Source of the DNA: Desulfurivibrio sp.
GTDB lineage: Bacteria; Desulfobacterota; Desulfobulbia; Desulfobulbales; SURF-16
DNA: 34,870 nucleotides
Direction: 5' to 3'
Assembly (NCBI GenBank): GCA_003605035.1
Contig: QZKJ01000051.1
Location: 1 to 34,870 of the forward strand
The position numbers and the translations under genes are program-made. The notes under the pieces were generated by a model. The model saw only the letters and a list, made by a program, of their open reading frames with translations, was not told the DNA's origin and made no database searches. Positions 15,383 to 23,563 of this stretch are shown here, piece after piece; position 1 is the stretch's first letter, and the number at the start of each line of letters is the position of its first letter.

Positions 15383-16303
15383 TTAACCCTCTGCCAATAT
15401 ATGTTTTTCCAAAATAGCCTTGTGAATATGCATCTTGTTTTCAGCCTCGTCAAAGGCGCAGCACTGCGGCCCCTCCAGCACCTCATCGGTGATCTCCTCG
15501 CCCCGGTGGGCGGGCAGACAGTGCAGCACCGCAGCACCCGGCCCGGCCGCGGCAAGCAGGGCGCTGTTGACCTGGTAAGGCTGGAACTGCGCCACCCTTT
15601 CCACCTGTTCATGCTCCTGGCCCATGCTGGCCCAGACGTCACAGTTGATCACATCCGCCCCCCGCACCGCCTCATAAGGGTCGCGGAAAAGGGTAATCGG
15701 TTTTTGCGCCTCCTGCACCGCGGCAGCCATGATCTCCCCCTGGGGGTCATAGCCCTCGGGGCAGGCCAGCCGCAGCTCAAAACCCAGGCGGCAGGCGGCC
15801 TGGATCCAGGTGTTGGCCATATTGTTGCCGTCCCCCACCCAGGCGATTTTCAGCCTGCCGATGTCGCCCTTCACCTCCTCCACGGTCATGATGTCGCTTA
15901 ACACCTGACAGGGATGGAAGAGATCGGTCAGGGCATTGATCACCGGCACGCTGGAGTAGCGGCCGAGCTCTTCGACCACCTCCTGGCCGAAGGTGCGCAC
16001 CACCATGGCGTGGACATAGCGGGACATCACCCGGGCCATGTCCTTGAGCGGCTCATTGCGGGCCAGCTGGGTGTCACGGCCGGAGAGATAGATGACCTGC
16101 CCGCCCAGCCCGTACATGGCGGACTCAAAGGAGACCCGGGTCCTGGTCGACGGCTTTTCAAAGATCATGCCGATGACCTTGCCGGCCAGCTGGTGGTGGC
16201 GAACGCCCTGGCGGGCTTCCCTTTTCAGCTCCAGGGCCCTGTTTATATAGGAGTAAAGCTGCTGCCGGTCAAAATCCCAAAGCCGCAAAAGATGATTTGC
16301 CAT
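15383..16303 (-). CDS. argF: Ornithine carbamoyltransferase
   Basis: The product is 306 aa from the ATG at 16303, standard for OTCase. The carbamoyl-phosphate motif [13 protein letters not shown] is present, as are FHPCQ and the ornithine-site loop HCLPAHRG. It makes citrulline from ornithine and carbamoyl phosphate. A longer in-frame ORF starts at 16375, but its extra 24 residues translate part of the 66-nt hairpin upstream, so the ATG beginning [11 protein letters not shown] was preferred. No clear Shine-Dalgarno precedes it. It is followed closely by argG. Confidence 0.95.
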   Translation of the reverse strand: MANHLLRLWDFDRQQLYSYINRALELKREARQGVRHHQLAGKVIGMIFEKPSTRTRVSFESAMYGLGGQVIYLSGRDTQLARNEPLKDMARVMSRYVHAMVVRTFGQEVVEELGRYSSVPVINALTDLFHPCQVLSDIMTVEEVKGDIGRLKIAWVGDGNNMANTWIQAACRLGFELRLACPEGYDPQGEIMAAAVQEAQKPITLFRDPYEAVRGADVINCDVWASMGQEHEQVERVAQFQPYQVNSALLAAAGPGAAVLHCLPAHRGEEITDEVLEGPQCCAFDEAENKMHIHKAILEKHILAEG

Positions 16304-16326
16304 ATCATTCACACAAAATACCTGAA

Positions 16327-16392
16327 CCAGAGAGCCCACAGACTTGGCGGCAGAGCACATCGCGCGCTCTGCCAACTCTGTGGGCTCTCTGG
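16327..16392. repeat. 66-nt near-perfect hairpin between argD and argF
   Basis: A perfect 16-bp outer stem (16327-16342 with 16377-16392, starting CCAGAGAGCC) continues into an inner stem (GGCAGAGC with GCTCTGCC) with a small bulge and a 9-nt loop. There is no T-run. It lies in the 206-bp gap between argD and argF, and may be a processing or stabilising hairpin or a mobile palindrome. Confidence 0.75.
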
Positions 16393-16509
16393 CTCGTTTA
16401 CTGTTGACGAGAAGCTGTTCATCAAAGAACTTAAGCGTTAACCATTACAAAAAAAGTATCTCTTTGGGAAGTTTTTTTTCCGCCCGAGTTCCTTTTACAA
16501 CTTCCGTTT

Positions 16510-17700
16510 TTACAGGGTGCGGAAAACATCCTGCAGCCGGTTGACCATCTCATCAATCTGGCTTTCACTGACCACCAGCGGCGGGATGAAACGCAGGGCC
16601 ACGCCGCCGGCGAAATTGGCCAGCACGCCTCGGGCAAAAAGCCCTTTCACCATCTCGGCCCCCAGGCCCGCGCCGCGAGGGGTCAGCACCAGGCCCTGGA
16701 TCAGCCCCAGCCCCCGCACCCCGGCGGCCAGGCCGGGAAACTGCTCGGCCACCCCCTGCAACCGGCCGGCCAGATACTCCCCTCGGCGGGTCACGGCGTC
16801 CAGAAAGCCGTCGGCCAGCATGGTTTGCATCACCGTTACCGCCGCGGCGCAGACCACCGGATTGCCGCCGAAGGTGGAGGCATGATCCCCCGGGGTAAAA
16901 GAGGCGGCAACCTCCTGCCGGGCCAGCAGGGCGCCGATGGGCAGGCCGTTGCCCAGGGCCTTGGCCAGGGTCATGATGTCAGGTTCGACGCCGAAATGCT
17001 CATAGGCAAACAGGCGGCCGGTTCTGCCCATGCCCACCTGCACCTCGTCAAAGATCAGCGCCAGCCCGTGCCGGTCGCAGAGTTTTCTGATGCCCTGCAG
17101 ATACTCGAGCGGCAAGGGCCGCACCCCGCCCTCGCCCTGCAGGGGCTCGCAGAGGATGGCGCAGGTTTTGGCGCTGATCATCTTCTCCAGGGCCGCCAGG
17201 TCGCCAAAGGGGGCATGGACAAAGCCATCGGGCAGCGGCTCAAAGCCCTTATGGAATCTGGCCTGGCCGGTGGCGGCCACCGTGGCCAGGGTGCGGCCGT
17301 GGAACGAGCCCTCCAGGGAAATGATCTCATAGCGACCCGGCCCGCCGTGTTTCCTGGCGAGCTTGATAGCCCCCTCATTGACCTCGGCCCCGCTGTTGGC
17401 CAGAAATACCCGGTCGGCAAAGCTGTTGGCCACCAGCAGTTCGGCAAGCTCCGTCTGCGGCAGGGTGTAATAGAGATTGGAGACATGGGCCAGCCTGCCG
17501 GCCTGGGCGACAATCGCCGCGGTGACCGCCGGATGGCAGTGTCCCAGGCTGCAGACCGCGATGCCCGCCACAAAATCCAGATACTCCTTGCCGGTGTCAT
17601 CCTTTAATATGCAGCCTTTTCCTTCCACCATCACCGCCGGGAACCGGCCGTAGGTGTTCATGAACAGACTGTCGCTTTTTTCCTTGATATTGTTCATCAT
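16510..17700 (-). CDS. argD: Acetylornithine aminotransferase
   Basis: The product has 396 aa, a class-III PLP aminotransferase. Motifs: FVAGIAVCSLGHCHP, ANSGAEVNEGAIKLAR, GSFHGRTLA, LIFDEVQVGMGRTG, and the PLP Lys in TLAKALGNGLPIG near residue 250. It converts N-acetylglutamate semialdehyde to N-acetylornithine; ArgD of E. coli also works on N-succinyl-DAP in lysine synthesis (established), but whether that applies here is unknown. Two adjacent ATGs exist; AGGAAAAG precedes the first, at 17700. It sits between argB and argF, which supports ArgD over other class-III enzymes. Confidence 0.95.
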   Translation of the reverse strand: MMNNIKEKSDSLFMNTYGRFPAVMVEGKGCILKDDTGKEYLDFVAGIAVCSLGHCHPAVTAAIVAQAGRLAHVSNLYYTLPQTELAELLVANSFADRVFLANSGAEVNEGAIKLARKHGGPGRYEIISLEGSFHGRTLATVAATGQARFHKGFEPLPDGFVHAPFGDLAALEKMISAKTCAILCEPLQGEGGVRPLPLEYLQGIRKLCDRHGLALIFDEVQVGMGRTGRLFAYEHFGVEPDIMTLAKALGNGLPIGALLARQEVAASFTPGDHASTFGGNPVVCAAAVTVMQTMLADGFLDAVTRRGEYLAGRLQGVAEQFPGLAAGVRGLGLIQGLVLTPRGAGLGAEMVKGLFARGVLANFAGGVALRFIPPLVVSESQIDEMVNRLQDVFRTL

Positions 17701-17780
17701 CTTTTCCTGTGATGGATTGCATTAAGGTCATTGTGTGATTTTTGTGACAAGCAAAGTCGTGACACCACCCGATGGCTAAG

Positions 17781-17891
17781 CCAAAAATTCGATATACAAG
17801 GCGCAGTGTTTTTTCCAGGGGCGAGACTATACATGAGGTATGTCGAGGTCCTGAAAAAAACCTGCAACGCAATAGATCGGATTTTTCGCGA
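17781..17891. repeat. Imperfect ~110-bp palindrome between argB and argD
   Basis: The left arm (17781-17831) and the reverse complement of the right arm (17838-17891) align over most of their length: AAAAAT..CGAT..TA, a GCG..GCAG block, a T-run, CAGG, CGA and ATAC at the centre. The right end is only 8 nt from the argB stop. It resembles long degenerate intergenic palindromes seen in other Desulfobacterota (recalled, not checked). Confidence 0.55.
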
Positions 17892-17899
17892 CGCCATCC

Positions 17900-18781
17900 T
17901 CAGCGCACGATCTCCGTGCCAATCCCTTCCCTGGTAAACATCTCCAGCAGGATGGCGTGCTTGAGACGGCCGTCCACGATATGGGCCTTGCCCACCCCCT
18001 GGGCCAGGGCCTCCTGGCAGCATCTGATCTTGGGAATCATGCCGCCCTTGGCCACGCCGGAGGCGATCATCTCATCCGCCTCCAGGCTGGTCATGGAGGC
18101 GATCAGTTTGCCCTCCCGGTCCAGCACCCCTTCCACATCGGTGAGCAGGATCAGTTTTTCCGCCTGCAGATGGGAGGCCACCGCGCCGGCCACCAGATCC
18201 GCGTTGATGTTGTAGGAGCCGCCATCCTCGCCCACCCCCACCGGGGCAATGACCGGGATAAAGTCCTGACTGTCCAGGGTGATGAGCACCTCGGGATTGA
18301 CCTGGGTGACCTCGCCTACCCGGCCGAGATCAATGAGTTCCGGCGGGGCGTTTTCCGCCATGCTCTTCATCACCTGCATCTTCCTGGCCTTGATCAGATC
18401 GCCGTCGCGGCCGGAGAGCCCGATGGCCTTGCCGCCGTGAAAATTGATGAGGCCGACGATCTCCTTGTTCACCTTGCCCACCAGCACCATCTCCACCACA
18501 TCCATGGTCTCGCCGTCCGTGACCCGCATGCCCTGGACATAGTTAGACTGGATGTTCATCTTCTGCAGGAACTTGTTGATCTGCGGCCCGCCGCCATGCA
18601 CCACCACCGGATTGATGCCGATGTATTTCATCAAAATGATGTCAAGGGCGAAATTCTTTTTCAGCTCCTCGTCCACCATGGCATGCCCGCCATATTTAAT
18701 GACCACGGTCTTCTTGTAAAACTGCTTGATATAGGGGAGCGATTCAATAAGGATGCTGGCCTTTTCGATACTTGTATCCAT
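17900..18781 (-). CDS. argB: Acetylglutamate kinase
   Basis: The product is 293 aa from the ATG at 18781. Amino-acid-kinase motifs are clear: [44 protein letters not shown] and [11 protein letters not shown]. It phosphorylates N-acetylglutamate. The N-terminal helix before VVIKYGG ([20 protein letters not shown]) is the extension found in hexameric, arginine-inhibited NAGK enzymes (family knowledge), so feedback control by arginine is likely. A TTG four codons upstream is an alternative start; neither has a good Shine-Dalgarno. It is the first gene of the minus-strand arginine block and divergent from lptA. Confidence 0.95.
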   Translation of the reverse strand: MDTSIEKASILIESLPYIKQFYKKTVVIKYGGHAMVDEELKKNFALDIILMKYIGINPVVVHGGGPQINKFLQKMNIQSNYVQGMRVTDGETMDVVEMVLVGKVNKEIVGLINFHGGKAIGLSGRDGDLIKARKMQVMKSMAENAPPELIDLGRVGEVTQVNPEVLITLDSQDFIPVIAPVGVGEDGGSYNINADLVAGAVASHLQAEKLILLTDVEGVLDREGKLIASMTSLEADEMIASGVAKGGMIPKIRCCQEALAQGVGKAHIVDGRLKHAILLEMFTREGIGTEIVR

Positions 18782-19056
18782 AATATTCTGCAAATGTTGA
18801 ATTTTCCGGTTAAGTCACAATAGTTTGGCAAAAGGCGGTGTCCTGGCGCCCCGGCGATCGCCTGCCGCGGCGTCAGCCCAATCATCAGGCTGCCAGGGGA
18901 GCAGGGCAAGGCACAATTATTACATGATCGCCGCGGCCGAAGCAAAGAAAAAGCGCCGAATCCTTTTTCTTATGCAATTTTAAAGCCCTTCTTCTTTCCC
19001 TTCTTTACTTTCTTCCTTGCACCCAGTATTATTCGAGTAAACAGGGTACTGCCACA
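18782..19056. other. Divergent intergenic region between argB and lptA
   Basis: 275 bp separating two transcription blocks. The half near argB is GC-rich, without a recognised element. The half near lptA holds a candidate plus-strand promoter at 19004-19032. I see no clear ArgR box by eye. Confidence 0.5.
19004..19032 (+). promoter_or_regulatory. Candidate sigma-70 promoter of the lptA-lptB-rpoN operon
   Basis: TTTACT (19004-19009) and TATTAT (19027-19032) are separated by 17 bp. The predicted start near 19039 gives a short leader before the ATG at 19057. Confidence 0.4.
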
Positions 19057-19629
19057 ATGCGTCACAATCGCGGCAGACGGAAAGCAAACCTTAAAACAAT
19101 GATCACCATGCTCAGAAAATTCCTGCTCATCGGCCTCATCCTGGCCGGCGCACTGCTGCCGGACCTGCCTTCCTTCGCCCAGCAGGGACCCAAGGCGGAT
19201 GAGCCCATCCACGTTGAGGCTGACCGCATGGTGTCCAAACAGAAGGAGAGCGCCGTCATTTTCTCCGGCAATGTGGACGCCAAGCAGGGGGCGCTCAACA
19301 TCCATGCCGACGAGATGACGGTCTACCACCAGAGCCAGCCGGCCGCGGCCGGGGCCAAGCAGGACGGCCCCCAGAAAATCGAGAAGCTTTTTGCGGACGG
19401 CAATGTGAAAATTGTCCAGGAAAATCTGGTAGCCACCGGCAAGCACATGGAATTTTTCGCCGAACAGCGCAAGGTGCTGCTGACCGGGGACACCAAGGTA
19501 TGGCAGGATAACAACCTGGTGACCGGCGAAAAGGTGATGCTGGACCTCAATACCGGCACCACGGTGGTGGAACCGGACAAAGACAACGGCGGCCGGGTAA
19601 AGGCCTTTTTCTATCCGGAAAACCAGTGA
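19057..19629 (+). CDS. lptA: LPS transport periplasmic protein LptA/OstA-like
   Basis: The product has 190 aa. A long basic start (MRHNRGRRKANLK) leads into a signal peptide core (FLLIGLILAGALLP) ending SFAQQ. The mature part has the OstA/LptA jellyroll pattern: PIHVEADRMVSKQKESAVIFSGNVDAKQG, ADEMTVYH, EKLFADGNVKIVQ, ATGKHMEFFAEQRKVLLTGDTKVWQDNNLVTGEKV. LptA bridges the periplasm in lipopolysaccharide transport. The start is uncertain: the ATG at 19057 has an AGGG ten bases upstream, and in-frame ATGs at 19099 and 19108 would give a more ordinary signal peptide. It overlaps lptB by one base. No lptC is seen upstream. Confidence 0.88.
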   Translation: MRHNRGRRKANLKTMITMLRKFLLIGLILAGALLPDLPSFAQQGPKADEPIHVEADRMVSKQKESAVIFSGNVDAKQGALNIHADEMTVYHQSQPAAAGAKQDGPQKIEKLFADGNVKIVQENLVATGKHMEFFAEQRKVLLTGDTKVWQDNNLVTGEKVMLDLNTGTTVVEPDKDNGGRVKAFFYPENQ

Positions 19630-20351
19630 TGGCCATCCTGGAAGCCAGAAATATCGTCAAGTCATACAAGAACAGGCGGGTGGTGGACGGCATCTGCCTG
19701 CAGGTGGAGAGCGGCAGGGTGATCGGCATGCTGGGGCCCAACGGCGCCGGCAAGACCACCTCCTTTTACGCCATCGCCGGTTTTGTCCGGCCGGATACCG
19801 GCCAGGTGCTGCTGGACGGCAGGGATATCACCGCGCTGCCCATCCACAAAAGGGCGTTGAACGGCATTTCCTACCTGGCCCAGGAACCGTCGATTTTTAA
19901 AAAACTGAGCGTGGAGGAAAATGTCCGGATCATCCTGGAGCCCCTGGGTGTGGGGAAAAAGGAGATCGACCAGCGGATCAGCCAGCTCATGCAGGAGCTG
20001 AAAATCGACTATCTGGCCAAAAACAAGGGGCATGGACTGTCCGGCGGTGAGCGGCGGCGGGTGGAAATCATGCGGGCGCTCGCCACCAATCCGCGCTTTA
20101 TCCTGCTTGATGAACCTTTTGCCGGCATTGACCCCCTGTCGGTGGCTGACCTGCAGGTCATCATCCGGGAATTGAAAGAAAAGGGCCTTGGCGTGCTGAT
20201 ATCCGACCATAACGTCAGGGAGACCCTGGCGGTCTGTGATTTTGCCTATATTGTCAACAACGGCAAAACCCTGACCAGCGGGGTGGCGGCAGAGATCGTC
20301 AACAGCGAAGAGGCCCGCCGCATGTATCTTGGCCACGATTTTGTTATGTGA
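19629..20351 (+). CDS. lptB: LPS export ABC transporter ATP-binding protein
   Basis: The product is 240 aa. ABC motifs: Walker A GPNGAGKTT, Q-loop in SYLAQEPSIF, signature LSGGERRR, Walker B FILLDEPFAG and the H-loop in ISDHNV. The LptB-specific ending ARRMYLGHDF is present. It powers LPS extraction from the inner membrane with LptF/LptG, not encoded here. The ATG at 19629 shares one base with the lptA TGA; a GTG one codon earlier is also in frame. It lies between lptA and rpoN, the conserved order in Gram-negative bacteria. Confidence 0.96.
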   Translation: MAILEARNIVKSYKNRRVVDGICLQVESGRVIGMLGPNGAGKTTSFYAIAGFVRPDTGQVLLDGRDITALPIHKRALNGISYLAQEPSIFKKLSVEENVRIILEPLGVGKKEIDQRISQLMQELKIDYLAKNKGHGLSGGERRRVEIMRALATNPRFILLDEPFAGIDPLSVADLQVIIRELKEKGLGVLISDHNVRETLAVCDFAYIVNNGKTLTSGVAAEIVNSEEARRMYLGHDFVM

Positions 20352-20380
20352 TGGCAAATAACCGACTATACTAGTATAAT
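20351..20380 (+). promoter_or_regulatory. Possible internal promoter before rpoN
   Basis: ATGGCA (20351-20356) and a perfect TATAAT (20375-20380) are separated by 18 bp. The -10 box overlaps a perfect 12-bp palindrome, TATACTAGTATA (20367-20378), which could be an operator. The gap between lptB and rpoN is 70 bp. Confidence 0.4.
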
Positions 20381-20421
20381 AGCAGTAAGGTAAAAAAATA
20401 AACGGCTGAACTGAAGGAACC

Positions 20422-21897
20422 ATGTCATTCCTGGAATTAAAACAAAATCTTAAACTCGCCCAGCAGCTGGTCATGACCCCCCAGCTGCAGCAGGCCATCA
20501 AGCTGCTCCAGCTTTCCCGACTGGAACTGGTGGACACCATTCAGCACGAGATTGAGCAGAATCCGCTGCTGGAGGAGGAGATTCCCGGAAACCTTGCCGA
20601 CTCCGAGCCGGGCCAGGATATTGAGGCGCCGCCGGTAAGCGAAATCCCCGTTGTCACGGAAAAGACCACCGAGGTCACCCTGGGCGAAAATCCGTCGACG
20701 CTCACGGAAATCGACTGGTCTGACTATGTCAACGAATACGAAAGCGGCGGCGCCTATAAGCCCCGCGAATCACCCGGTGAAGAGCAGCCCTCGCGTTTTG
20801 ACATTCTCACCCAGACCCCGGACCTGCACAGCCATCTGAGCTGGCAGCTCAATCTCTCCAATGTCACCGACGAAGAAAGAAAGGTCGGTTTTTATATCCT
20901 GGGCAACCTGGACCGCGACGGTTTTCTCAAGGTAAGCGAAGAGGAGATCGTCGAAGAAGCCGGCTGCGATCCGCAGATGGCAAAGGACATGATCGCCCTG
21001 ATCCAGGATATGGATCCCTCGGGCGTGGGCGCCCGGAATGTCAAGGAATCGCTGCTGCTGCAGCTGAAAAGGCTGGGCCTGGAAAACTCCCTGCCGGCCA
21101 GGATCGTCCAGGATCATCTCCATTTTCTGGAAACCAAGAATTACGGCGCCATCAGCAAGGCCACCCGGCAGCCGATTGCCGATGTGCTGGCTGCCGTGAA
21201 AATCATTGTCGGCCTCGACCCCCATCCGGGCCGGGTTTACTCTGATGAAGCGCCGCAATACATTCTGCCGGATGTCTTCATCCAGAAGGTTGACGACGAA
21301 TATGTCATCATGCTTAATGATGAAGGGCTGCCCCGCCTGAAGATCAGCAGCTACTACAAGGAGATCCTCAAGGAGAAAAGGGGCCAGCAGGACGCCACCA
21401 AAGACTATATCCAGGAAAAGCTCAAATCAGCCGCCTGGCTCATCAAAAGCATCCAGCAGCGACAGCGCACCATCTACAGGGTGGTGGAAAGCATCCTGAA
21501 ATTTCAGTACGACTTTTTCGAAAAAGGGGTGGCCTATCTCAAACCGCTGGTGCTGCGGGACGTGGCGGAAGACATCGAGATGCATGAATCCACCATCAGC
21601 CGCGTCACCACCAACAAGTATGTGCACACCCCCCAGGGCATTTTTGAACTGAAATATTTCTTCACCTCCTCCATTGAACGTAAGGACGGCGGCGACTCGC
21701 TGTCATCGGAAAGCATCAAGGAGCGCATCCGCCACATCATTCAGACGGAGAATCCGGACCGACCGATGAGCGACAAGGCCCTCTCCGAAATATTCCAGAA
21801 AGAGGACATCCAGCTTGCCCGCCGCACCGTGGCCAAATACCGGGAACAGCTCGGCATTCTCTCTTCCAAATTCCGTAAACGTCCGAAACTGAGCTGA
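20422..21897 (+). CDS. rpoN: RNA polymerase sigma-54 factor
   Basis: The product has 491 aa. The Gln/Leu-rich activator-interacting region I (LKLAQQLVMTPQLQQAIKLLQLS) is followed by an acidic region II, the core-binding domain, the HTH segment (DIEMHESTISRVTTNKYVHTPQGIFELKYFF) and the RpoN box ARRTVAKYREQL near residue 470, which reads the -24 element. It needs activators such as NifA. The ATG at 20422 has an AAGGAA Shine-Dalgarno. Its likely targets in this window are the -24/-12 promoters at 25779 and 34622. Confidence 0.97.
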   Translation: MSFLELKQNLKLAQQLVMTPQLQQAIKLLQLSRLELVDTIQHEIEQNPLLEEEIPGNLADSEPGQDIEAPPVSEIPVVTEKTTEVTLGENPSTLTEIDWSDYVNEYESGGAYKPRESPGEEQPSRFDILTQTPDLHSHLSWQLNLSNVTDEERKVGFYILGNLDRDGFLKVSEEEIVEEAGCDPQMAKDMIALIQDMDPSGVGARNVKESLLLQLKRLGLENSLPARIVQDHLHFLETKNYGAISKATRQPIADVLAAVKIIVGLDPHPGRVYSDEAPQYILPDVFIQKVDDEYVIMLNDEGLPRLKISSYYKEILKEKRGQQDATKDYIQEKLKSAAWLIKSIQQRQRTIYRVVESILKFQYDFFEKGVAYLKPLVLRDVAEDIEMHESTISRVTTNKYVHTPQGIFELKYFFTSSIERKDGGDSLSSESIKERIRHIIQTENPDRPMSDKALSEIFQKEDIQLARRTVAKYREQLGILSSKFRKRPKLS

Positions 21898-21913
21898 CCT
21901 CCGGCGCAACACC

Positions 21914-22372
21914 GTGATTAACACCATCACCGAGAACAGAATAGCCCCTTTCATGCAGGCTGCCACAAAGAAGGAGGCCCTGCAGGAACTTGCCGGGCTG
22001 ATGCACTCGGTCTGCCCCCTCTGCGGCAGCGCAACAGAGATTTTGACCATCCTCTCCGAAAGGGAACAGATCGGCTCTACCGGCATCGGCGACGGCGTCG
22101 CCATTCCCCACGGCAAACTGGCCGGTCTGCCCCAGCTGGAACTCAGTTTCGGCAGAAGCGTTCCCGGGGTTATCTTCGCCTCGGCGGACAACAAGCCCGT
22201 GCACTTCTTTTTTCTGCTGCTTGCCCCGGCGGATTCATCCGGCCCCTATCTCAAGACCCTGGCCCGGCTGGCCCGCTTCCTCAAAAGCCCGCATACCCGC
22301 TCCCGCCTGCTTAACGCCGAGAGCGCCCGGGAAATCGCCGATATCTTTGCCGAAACCAGTGAATTCGCCTAA
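21914..22372 (+). CDS. ptsN: PTS IIA-like nitrogen regulatory protein
   Basis: The product is 152 aa starting at a GTG. It is an EIIA-Ntr/fructose-type IIA domain: GSTGIGDGVAIPHGKL holds the phosphorylated His (about H66). Such proteins receive phosphate from NPr and modulate nitrogen, potassium and sigma-54-linked processes in other proteobacteria (established in E. coli). The start was set by homology, since no ATG comes before residue 14 and no Shine-Dalgarno is visible. It lies 16 nt after rpoN; hpf/raiA, which often sits between rpoN and ptsN, is absent. The 3' end overlaps rapZ. Confidence 0.93.
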   Translation: MINTITENRIAPFMQAATKKEALQELAGLMHSVCPLCGSATEILTILSEREQIGSTGIGDGVAIPHGKLAGLPQLELSFGRSVPGVIFASADNKPVHFFFLLLAPADSSGPYLKTLARLARFLKSPHTRSRLLNAESAREIADIFAETSEFA

Positions 22373-23225
22373 ACTGCAGATCATCATCATCACCGGACTG
22401 GCCGGCGCCGGCAAAAGCACCGCCCTCAATGCCTTTGAGGACATGGGCTATTACGCCATTGACAATCTGCCCGTCTTCCTGCTCCGGGAACTGCAGGACA
22501 AGGCAGGAACCGAACACCTGCCCAACAGAAGACTGGCGCTGGTCATGGACTGCCGCGACCCCTCCTTCCTCCCCTCCTTTGCCACGGTAGTCATGCAGAC
22601 CAGCAGCTGGGTTGACAAGGAAATCCTTTTCCTGGACTGCGATGAGGAAGTTCTGCTCAGAAGATACAGCCAGCTGCGCCGCCAGCATCCGCTGGCCACC
22701 GCGGGCACCATCCGCGAGGCCATCAGCAGGGAGAAGAAAACCCTGCAGCCGCTGCTCTCCCAGGCCACCAGGGTCCTCGACACCTCCCGCGTCACCCCCC
22801 ATGAGCTGGCACGGCTGCTGCGCAGAATTTATGGCAGCCCGGACGCGGATCGTTTCACGGTCAACCTGCTCTCCTTCGGCTTCAAACACGGCCTGCCTGC
22901 TGAAACCGACACCATCTGGGATGTGCGCTTTCTGCCCAATCCCTATTTTGTCCCGGAATTGAAATCCTTTACCGGCCTGGACGAACGGGTGGCGCACTAT
23001 GTGCTGGAGAACGAAACAAGCCGGCGCTTTTTCACCCTGCTCGAACCAATGCTTGAATTTCTCATCCCCCAGTACCGCACGGAAGGCAAGGCCCAGCTCA
23101 CCATCGGCATCGGCTGCACCGGCGGCAAGCACCGTTCGGTGGCCGTGGTCGAGCTGCTGAAACAGTTTCTCTCCCGCCACAACGTCAAGCTCTTCGTCGA
23201 CCATCGCGACATCGACAAACCATGA
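22359..23225 (+). CDS. rapZ: RapZ/YvcJ-type P-loop nucleotide-binding protein
   Basis: The product is 288 aa from a GTG at 22359 (MNSPKLQIIIITGLAGAGKST). Walker A is GLAGAGKS. Family motifs GYYAIDNLP, LVMDCRD, LDCDEEVLLRRYSQLRRQHPL, LLSFGFKHGLP, DVRFLPNPY and GIGCTGGKHRSVA are all present. In E. coli RapZ guides the GlmY/GlmZ small RNAs to RNase E to control GlmS; outside enterics its role is less certain. The C-terminal GCTGGKHRS part holds the RNA/ligand-binding region (family knowledge). The upstream extension of the frame reads through ptsN in another frame and was rejected. Confidence 0.93.
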   Translation: MNSPKLQIIIITGLAGAGKSTALNAFEDMGYYAIDNLPVFLLRELQDKAGTEHLPNRRLALVMDCRDPSFLPSFATVVMQTSSWVDKEILFLDCDEEVLLRRYSQLRRQHPLATAGTIREAISREKKTLQPLLSQATRVLDTSRVTPHELARLLRRIYGSPDADRFTVNLLSFGFKHGLPAETDTIWDVRFLPNPYFVPELKSFTGLDERVAHYVLENETSRRFFTLLEPMLEFLIPQYRTEGKAQLTIGIGCTGGKHRSVAVVELLKQFLSRHNVKLFVDHRDIDKP

Positions 23226-23563
23226 AGCGTCTCCGGCTTACCGCAGCACGCAGGGCCTGATCACCTCCCCTCAACAAGCAACCCGGACAACCTTGCCGCC
23301 CCCGGCCAGCAGAGGTTCCCGCCTCGCGCCATGCGGCGCCCAGGCGGCCTGCCGCGGGCAGCGGCACTCCGGGAAAAAACTTGCCAAGACTTTACCATTC
23401 AGGGTATGGTCATTGACTATTTTCAAAAAAAAAATTAACGTGCGGCCAATCAAAATAAACGTCACCGACCGATCTTCAATTACCCGCGCGCAACCCTCTC
23501 TCACGGTCTGTCAACCTGCCATTGAAAGAGGCGCCGGCAACATGAGTAACAGGATTATTCAAC
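23226..23563. other. Intergenic region between rapZ and the TolB-like/FG-GAP gene
   Basis: 338 bp. An A10 run lies at 23425-23434. A TTGACT followed 17 bp later by TAACGT is the only promoter-like pair seen, and it is weak. An ATG frame starting at 23542 overlaps the next gene out of frame and is not supported. No terminator for rapZ was recognised. Confidence 0.45.

Noticed and set aside
16304..16375. Longer N-terminus for ArgF
   Set aside because: The extension reads through the 66-nt hairpin and does not match OTCase.
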